A stretch of 64,000 nt of DNA from Steroidobacteraceae bacterium. GTDB taxonomy: Bacteria; Pseudomonadota; Gammaproteobacteria; Steroidobacterales; Steroidobacteraceae. The notes under the pieces are model-generated. The model saw only the letters and a list, made by a program, of their open reading frames with translations, was not told where the DNA came from and did no database searches. Positions 60,396-64,000 of the stretch are shown here, in pieces (position 1 is the stretch's first letter; the number at the start of each line of letters is the position of its first letter). Where the stretch lies: positions 167,719 through 231,718 of the forward strand of contig JALORN010000001.1 in the NCBI GenBank assembly GCA_025458905.1. Direction: 5' to 3'. Both the position numbers and the translations under genes were made by a program.

Positions 60396-61429
60396 TGCCG
60401 TGTCCCCATGATGTCGATGGTGGCCGCGCAGACCTTGACGTTGGTGAGCCCGACGAACGTGCCGTCGTTGCGCTCCGTCATGGCCCGCATTAGGGCGGAA
60501 AAGCGGATGTTTGTAAACGGCGTCATCCCGCCGCCGACCGGGAAGCCGATGGCGTGGATGCGCACGCGGCGACGTCCGCCGGCATCCGGCCGGTTGATCC
60601 GGTCGACGGCGTCGAGCGAGGCCTGGATCGACTCGCCGGTGAACTCGTCGCCGAGCACGTAGATGCTGATGCGCTTGTCCGCGGACCAGTAGTTGCGGAT
60701 CGCGATCTCGATGCCGTCCGCGGGGCTCGAGTCGCTGAAGGCACGCCAGTTGCGCATCCGGCTGACGATCTGGGTGCGCTGGCTCGACGAGTCGGTCAGC
60801 CACTTGCCGCGCGTGCCCTCGAACATCTCCTTGCCGTTGTCGTCGACGATCTGCAGGCCCTTGAGGCGCGGGTAGATGTCGAGGATCTCCTTCATGACCT
60901 CCTGCAGCGTCTCCCAGTGGTTGCCCTGCATGCTGCCCGAGGTGTCGATCAGGAAGATGACGTAGTCGCTGTCCACCGGGATGCCGCCGACCGCGTCGGT
61001 CTTGATCTGGCGGCGCGAGCGCGAGGCCTTCAGCAGGCGCTGCTGCTCCTGCTGCAGCTCGTCGTAGGCCGCGAGCAGCTCGTTCTCGACGATGTTGCTG
61101 ACGGCGGCCTCCTGGCGCGAGGCGCTGAACTGGCCGCGGATGCTCGACGCCTCGCCGGCCATCTTCGCGAGGTTCAGGCGCTCGCGCGTCAGCTTGTCGA
61201 CGCGGCCCTTCAGCTCGCGCTCGAGCCGCGTGCTGTCGCCGCGGATCGCGAACAGCTCCTCCTGCAGCGCCTTCAGCTGCTGCTCGAGGTCCTCGCGGGA
61301 CTTCTCGATCTGCACCGGCTGGCCGAACTCCGAAAGCACCAGCAGCAGGATGATCGCGCCGAAGCCACAGCAGATCACGTCGAGGAACGACAGGCTGAAG
61401 GTCTCGGTGTCGCGGCGCCGCAGCTTCAT
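60377..61429 (-). CDS. ExbD/TolR-like membrane protein with von Willebrand A domain (first copy)
   Basis: The 350 residues begin with a short cytoplasmic lead and the helix ETFSLSFLDVICCGFGAIIL (about 8-33), which places an Asp at the membrane entry as in ExbD/TolR/MotB. A periplasmic coiled coil (about 45-135) and a vWA domain (about 155-345) follow. The MIDAS start is FLIDTSGSMQGN, the later Thr site is near EMFEGTRGKW, and GDEF in VLGDEFTGES is a vWA strand, not a cyclase motif. vWA domains bind ligand through Mg. It is seven bases after the sister vWA gene and is coupled to the downstream lipoprotein. Confidence 0.85.
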   Translation of the reverse strand: MKLRRRDTETFSLSFLDVICCGFGAIILLLVLSEFGQPVQIEKSREDLEQQLKALQEELFAIRGDSTRLERELKGRVDKLTRERLNLAKMAGEASSIRGQFSASRQEAAVSNIVENELLAAYDELQQEQQRLLKASRSRRQIKTDAVGGIPVDSDYVIFLIDTSGSMQGNHWETLQEVMKEILDIYPRLKGLQIVDDNGKEMFEGTRGKWLTDSSSQRTQIVSRMRNWRAFSDSSPADGIEIAIRNYWSADKRISIYVLGDEFTGESIQASLDAVDRINRPDAGGRRRVRIHAIGFPVGGGMTPFTNIRFSALMRAMTERNDGTFVGLTNVKVCAATIDIMGTRQCVGAN

Positions 61430-61436
61430 CGCGACC

Positions 61437-62506
61437 TCACGGCCAGTCCGGCGAGGGCATCACGAACGCCCCCTTGGTGCTGCGCGCCAGCATCCAGAAG
61501 CGGTGCGAGGCCGGCAGGTCGCCCTTCATCGGCAGCAGCACCACGTCGATCGGCGCCTTCAGCGTGATCGAGCGCGCCGCCTCGTCAGCGCCGGCGGCGT
61601 CGCGCCCTGGGTGGGCAGGCCGTCGGTGATCAGCACCACCTGGTCGGGCTCGGGATTGACCTCGCGGATCGCGCGGAACGCGTTCAGCAGGCTGGTGCCC
61701 TCCTGCGGCACCAGCGCATCGAGCGCCTGCGACACGCGGTCGAGCTGCGCGTTGTCGCCCGCGGGCAGCCACTTGCCGCCGGTGCCCTGCACCAGCGGCT
61801 CGGCGCGCGTATTGAACGCGTACACCTGGAACTGCGAGCCCTGCGGCACCTGCGCCACGATCCAGTTGGTGATGTCCACCGCACGGCGCCACTTCGCGGC
61901 GGCCTGGCGCGCGGGCTCGGGGGAGTTGCGCAGGCGGATGACGTTGACGAGGTCCTCGTCGAGCATGCTCGCCGAGCGGTCGACCAGCACCAGCACGCGC
62001 TTGCCGCGCAGCGCGAGGCCGGTCAGGTAGCGCCGGCTGGTGATCGAGGCGCGCGCCGGCGCGACGCGCTCGGCGTTCGGCGTCGGCACCTGGGCGCTCG
62101 CCTCCAGCCGGCGCGTGCTCTCCTCGAGCGCCTTGACGTCGGCCTTCAGCTTCTCGATGCGCTCGCGCTTGGCGAGCGTGTCCGAGTCGTAGATCGAGGA
62201 CTCCTCGCGCTTGCGCTGCAGTTCCTCGATCAGGCGCGTCGCGCGCGACGCCGCCGCGGCCGTCTCGCTCTCGGTCTGCTGCAGCGTGTTGCGCAGCCGC
62301 ACGAGGTTGCGGGCCCCCTCCAGCACCTCCTCCTCGATCTTGCTGACCTGGGCGGCGAGGTCCTGCGTCTCCTTGGTGCGGATCATGCTGCTCTGCGCGC
62401 TGATGACCGTGTAGAACAGGATCACCGCGCCGAACCCGCAGCAGATGACGTCGAGGAACGAGAGGCTGAAGACCTCAGTGTTGCGGCGCTTCTTCACCAC
62501 GCCCAC
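61437..62506 (-). CDS. ExbD/TolR-like membrane protein with von Willebrand A domain (second copy, frameshifted near 3' end)
   Basis: From GTG 62506 the product shows the same N-terminal helix as its sister (EVFSLSFLDVICCGFGAVIL), a coiled coil (about 35-135) and a vWA domain starting VLVLVDRSASMLDED near 175. Ser replaces Gly in the MIDAS, which is still DxSxS. After VLITDGLPTQGATPPA the frame runs to TGA at 61559. The adjacent frame continues DEAARSITLKAPIDVVLLPM to a stop at 61437, giving about 356 residues, matching the sister's length. One base is missing (or two extra) near 61575-61600. It overlaps the FHA gene by 32 bases. Confidence 0.82.
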
Positions 62507-63905
62507 CTACCGCGATCAGGGCGAGCTCGACGCCCGGGTCGCCGATCCGCAGCCGGTCGCCGGCGCGCAGCCGCGCGCGCCCGGCGACGCGCTCGCCGTT
62601 GACGAAGGTGCCGTGCCGGCTGTGGTCGACGAGCACGATCGCGCCGCCGTCGTAGCGCACCGTGCAGTGCAGCCGCGAGACGCCCGCCAGCCCCTCGGGC
62701 AGCTCGACGCCGCCACCGGCCGGCGCGCGCCCGATCTCGAGCGCCGCGCCCGCGAGCGGCAGCGCCCGCCCCGACCACAGCAGGTGCGTCGGGCACTTGG
62801 CAGCGGCGGCCTGGGTGTCGCCGTCGAGCCGCTCGACGACCACCGGGCCGTCCTCGGGATCGAGTGGCGTCGCGAAGCTCGCGACGCCGCGACGCAGCGG
62901 CACCGCCGCCTGCACCGCCGCGCCGTCCCCCAGGTCCGGCGCGGCCAGCGCGGCCGCCCGCGCCAGGTAGCCGTCGGGCAGCAGCCGCAGCTCGCAGCCG
63001 CGCAACTCGGCGGCCAGCAGCTCGCACAACCCCGGCAGGCCGGCGAGCCGGGCCGGCGCGACCAGCGTGACGCCCGCGCCCGCGGGCCGCAGCTCGTGCA
63101 GCATCGCGACGAGCTCGCGGTAGGCGGCCTCGCCCCGCGCGGCGAACTGGTCGCGCGTCAGCAGCACCTCGTGGCGCTGCGCCGACCCGCCGCTGCCGAT
63201 CGACAGGCCGATCGCGGCGCTGCCGTCGCGCGCGGCGCGGGCCGCGACCGCGTCGAGCTGGTCGTAGAGCCGCTGCTCGGTCGCCGCCTCGTGCAGCGGG
63301 TCGAAGCGCGTCTTGAGCACCATCGCCTCGCTGACCAGCTGCAGCCAGGACTCGCGCAGCGCCAGCAGCCCGCCGCGCAGGCGTAGCCGCGCCGACCGCC
63401 GGCGCGCCTCGCCGTCGCGCAGGTCGACGCGCGTCGCTGCGGCATGGTGCAGGCCGAGCTCGACGACGATGGCCGCGCCCTCGCGCAGGCCGAGCGCGGC
63501 GACGGCGAGCGCAGCCGCATCGACGAACGCCGCGACCGGCAGCGCGGCCGCGCGGAACACCGCCAGCAGCCGCGACAGCGCCGGGCCGTCGCAGGTCGCC
63601 GGGACCGCGACGCAGGCGGCATCGCCGGCCGCGACCGGCAGCGCGGCCGCGCGCACGCCGAGCTCGGCGCGCGCGACTGCCAGCGACTCGCGCGCGGGCG
63701 GGCGGCCCTGGGCGAGGTCGAGCCAGTGGCGCGAGGAGACCGCGGTCGGCGCGGTACGCGCGCTCGCCACGGCCGACCGGCCGGCGGCGGCGCGCTGCGC
63801 GCGGCCCGCGTCGACGATCGACGGCGCGATCGACGGGGCGGCGGCATCGCCGGCCCGCGCGATCGCGAGCGCGGCGTCGTCGAGCGCGATGCCGAGCGTC
63901 GTCAC
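62475..63905 (-). CDS. Actin-like (ASKHA) domain fused to C-terminal FHA domain
   Basis: The 476 residues begin TLGIALDDAALAIARAGD, like the phosphate-1 strand of Hsp70/FtsA/PilM proteins. A second such strand is AAIVVELGLHHAAATRVDLRDG, and VTLVAPARLAGLPGLCELLA matches the adenosine loop, though residues are degenerate. A C-terminal FHA domain (about 385-465) has ALEIGRAPAGGGVELPEG, VSRLHCTVRYD and HSRHGTFVNGERV, so the phosphothreonine-binding GR, SRxH and N are present. It would read phosphorylated Thr on a partner in the cytoplasm, perhaps on the membrane complex. GTG 63905 overlaps the upstream gene stop (GTGA). No kinase gene is in the window. Confidence 0.8.
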   Translation of the reverse strand: MTTLGIALDDAALAIARAGDAAAPSIAPSIVDAGRAQRAAAGRSAVASARTAPTAVSSRHWLDLAQGRPPARESLAVARAELGVRAAALPVAAGDAACVAVPATCDGPALSRLLAVFRAAALPVAAFVDAAALAVAALGLREGAAIVVELGLHHAAATRVDLRDGEARRRSARLRLRGGLLALRESWLQLVSEAMVLKTRFDPLHEAATEQRLYDQLDAVAARAARDGSAAIGLSIGSGGSAQRHEVLLTRDQFAARGEAAYRELVAMLHELRPAGAGVTLVAPARLAGLPGLCELLAAELRGCELRLLPDGYLARAAALAAPDLGDGAAVQAAVPLRRGVASFATPLDPEDGPVVVERLDGDTQAAAAKCPTHLLWSGRALPLAGAALEIGRAPAGGGVELPEGLAGVSRLHCTVRYDGGAIVLVDHSRHGTFVNGERVAGRARLRAGDRLRIGDPGVELALIAVGGRGEEAPQH

Positions 63906-64000
63906 GCGCGGGCCTGGAGGTTGCGGATCACGCGCTGGTCGAGCCAGGTCTCGGTGTCGAGCACGTGGCGTTCCTGCACCTGCTGCAGCTGCTGCAGCAG
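63902..64000 (-). CDS. C-terminal fragment of an upstream cluster gene (cut by window end)
   Basis: Only the last 32 codons are visible: a Gln/Leu-rich helix (LLQQLQQVQERHVLDTE) then TWLDQRVIRNLQARA and TGA overlapping the FHA gene start. The open frame continues out of the window. The heptad-like Gln-rich end could belong to a coiled-coil tail of a TolQ/ExbB/MotA-type protein, which the ExbD-like neighbours lead one to expect, but the fragment alone cannot prove it. Confidence 0.6.
   Translation of the reverse strand: MLQQLQQVQERHVLDTETWLDQRVIRNLQARA

Noticed and set aside
60377..61429. GDEF in the first vWA protein as a diguanylate cyclase motif
   Set aside because: It occurs in VLGDEFTGES within a vWA beta-strand and lacks every other GGDEF-domain feature.
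1..64000. tRNA, rRNA, IS element or attachment site
   Set aside because: No cloverleaf-type sequence, transposase, integrase or terminal inverted repeat pair was recognised anywhere in the window.

Overview
The window is a very GC-rich (well over 70 % by eye), densely coded stretch of a Gram-negative chromosome. LpxD, a TolC/HlyD/ABC type I secretion operon, lipoprotein signals, a c-di-GMP-I riboswitch and an EAL/GGDEF protein point to a proteobacterium, most likely a high-GC gammaproteobacterium. The species cannot be named from sequence alone. No rRNA, tRNA, CRISPR array, prophage or insertion sequence is visible. Many genes touch or overlap by ATGA/GTGA. At least seven genes lack a Shine-Dalgarno but carry a TANNNT box 6-9 nt before the start codon, which suggests leaderless transcripts.

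Layout. 1-5.1 kb: acyl-CoA ligase (cut by the window edge), cytochrome b561, a small stress-type protein, a coiled-coil membrane protein and a winged-helix regulator. 5.3-9.9 kb: a catabolic-looking operon of M24 hydrolase, cytochrome P450 and a tandem nitrilase with one dead domain. 9.9-16 kb: TetR regulator, CPBP protease, an orphan hybrid histidine kinase and an FAD dehydrogenase. 16-19.5 kb: a copper island (YcnI-like protein, CopA) preceded by a CueR/MerR gene that has lost its middle, although its operator-promoter still looks intact. 19.5-23.4 kb: TetR-HlyD-ABC-permease efflux operon. 23.5-27.3 kb: a DUF1800/DUF1501 pair, the first with an in-frame amber codon, running into a convergent lpxD. 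27.4-32.6 kb: membrane methyltransferase, M61 aminopeptidase, FKBP isomerase and an FAD-linked 2-hydroxyacid dehydrogenase.

32.6-45.7 kb is a biofilm-type secretion locus: a 2141-residue RTX adhesin with Ig-like domains and seven FG-GAP repeats, a methyltransferase of the rickettsial OmpB-methyltransferase type, then TolC, an ABC exporter with an inactive C39-like domain, and HlyD. 46-56 kb holds a second-messenger neighbourhood: a SPOR-like protein under a c-di-GMP-I riboswitch with a recognisable promoter, a membrane GGDEF-EAL protein with an NlpC/P60 lipoprotein, and small housekeeping genes. c-di-GMP is the likely link between this region and the adhesin.

56.3-64 kb ends with a lipid methyltransferase and a convergent cluster that looks like a poorly described envelope machine. 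It has a TPR/TonB-C protein, a lipoprotein, two sister proteins with an ExbD/TolR-like N-terminal helix joined to a periplasmic von Willebrand A domain, and an actin-like/FHA fusion, with the cluster continuing beyond the window. One vWA gene carries a frameshift near its 3' end. This cluster and the c-di-GMP/adhesin region are the parts most worth following up.
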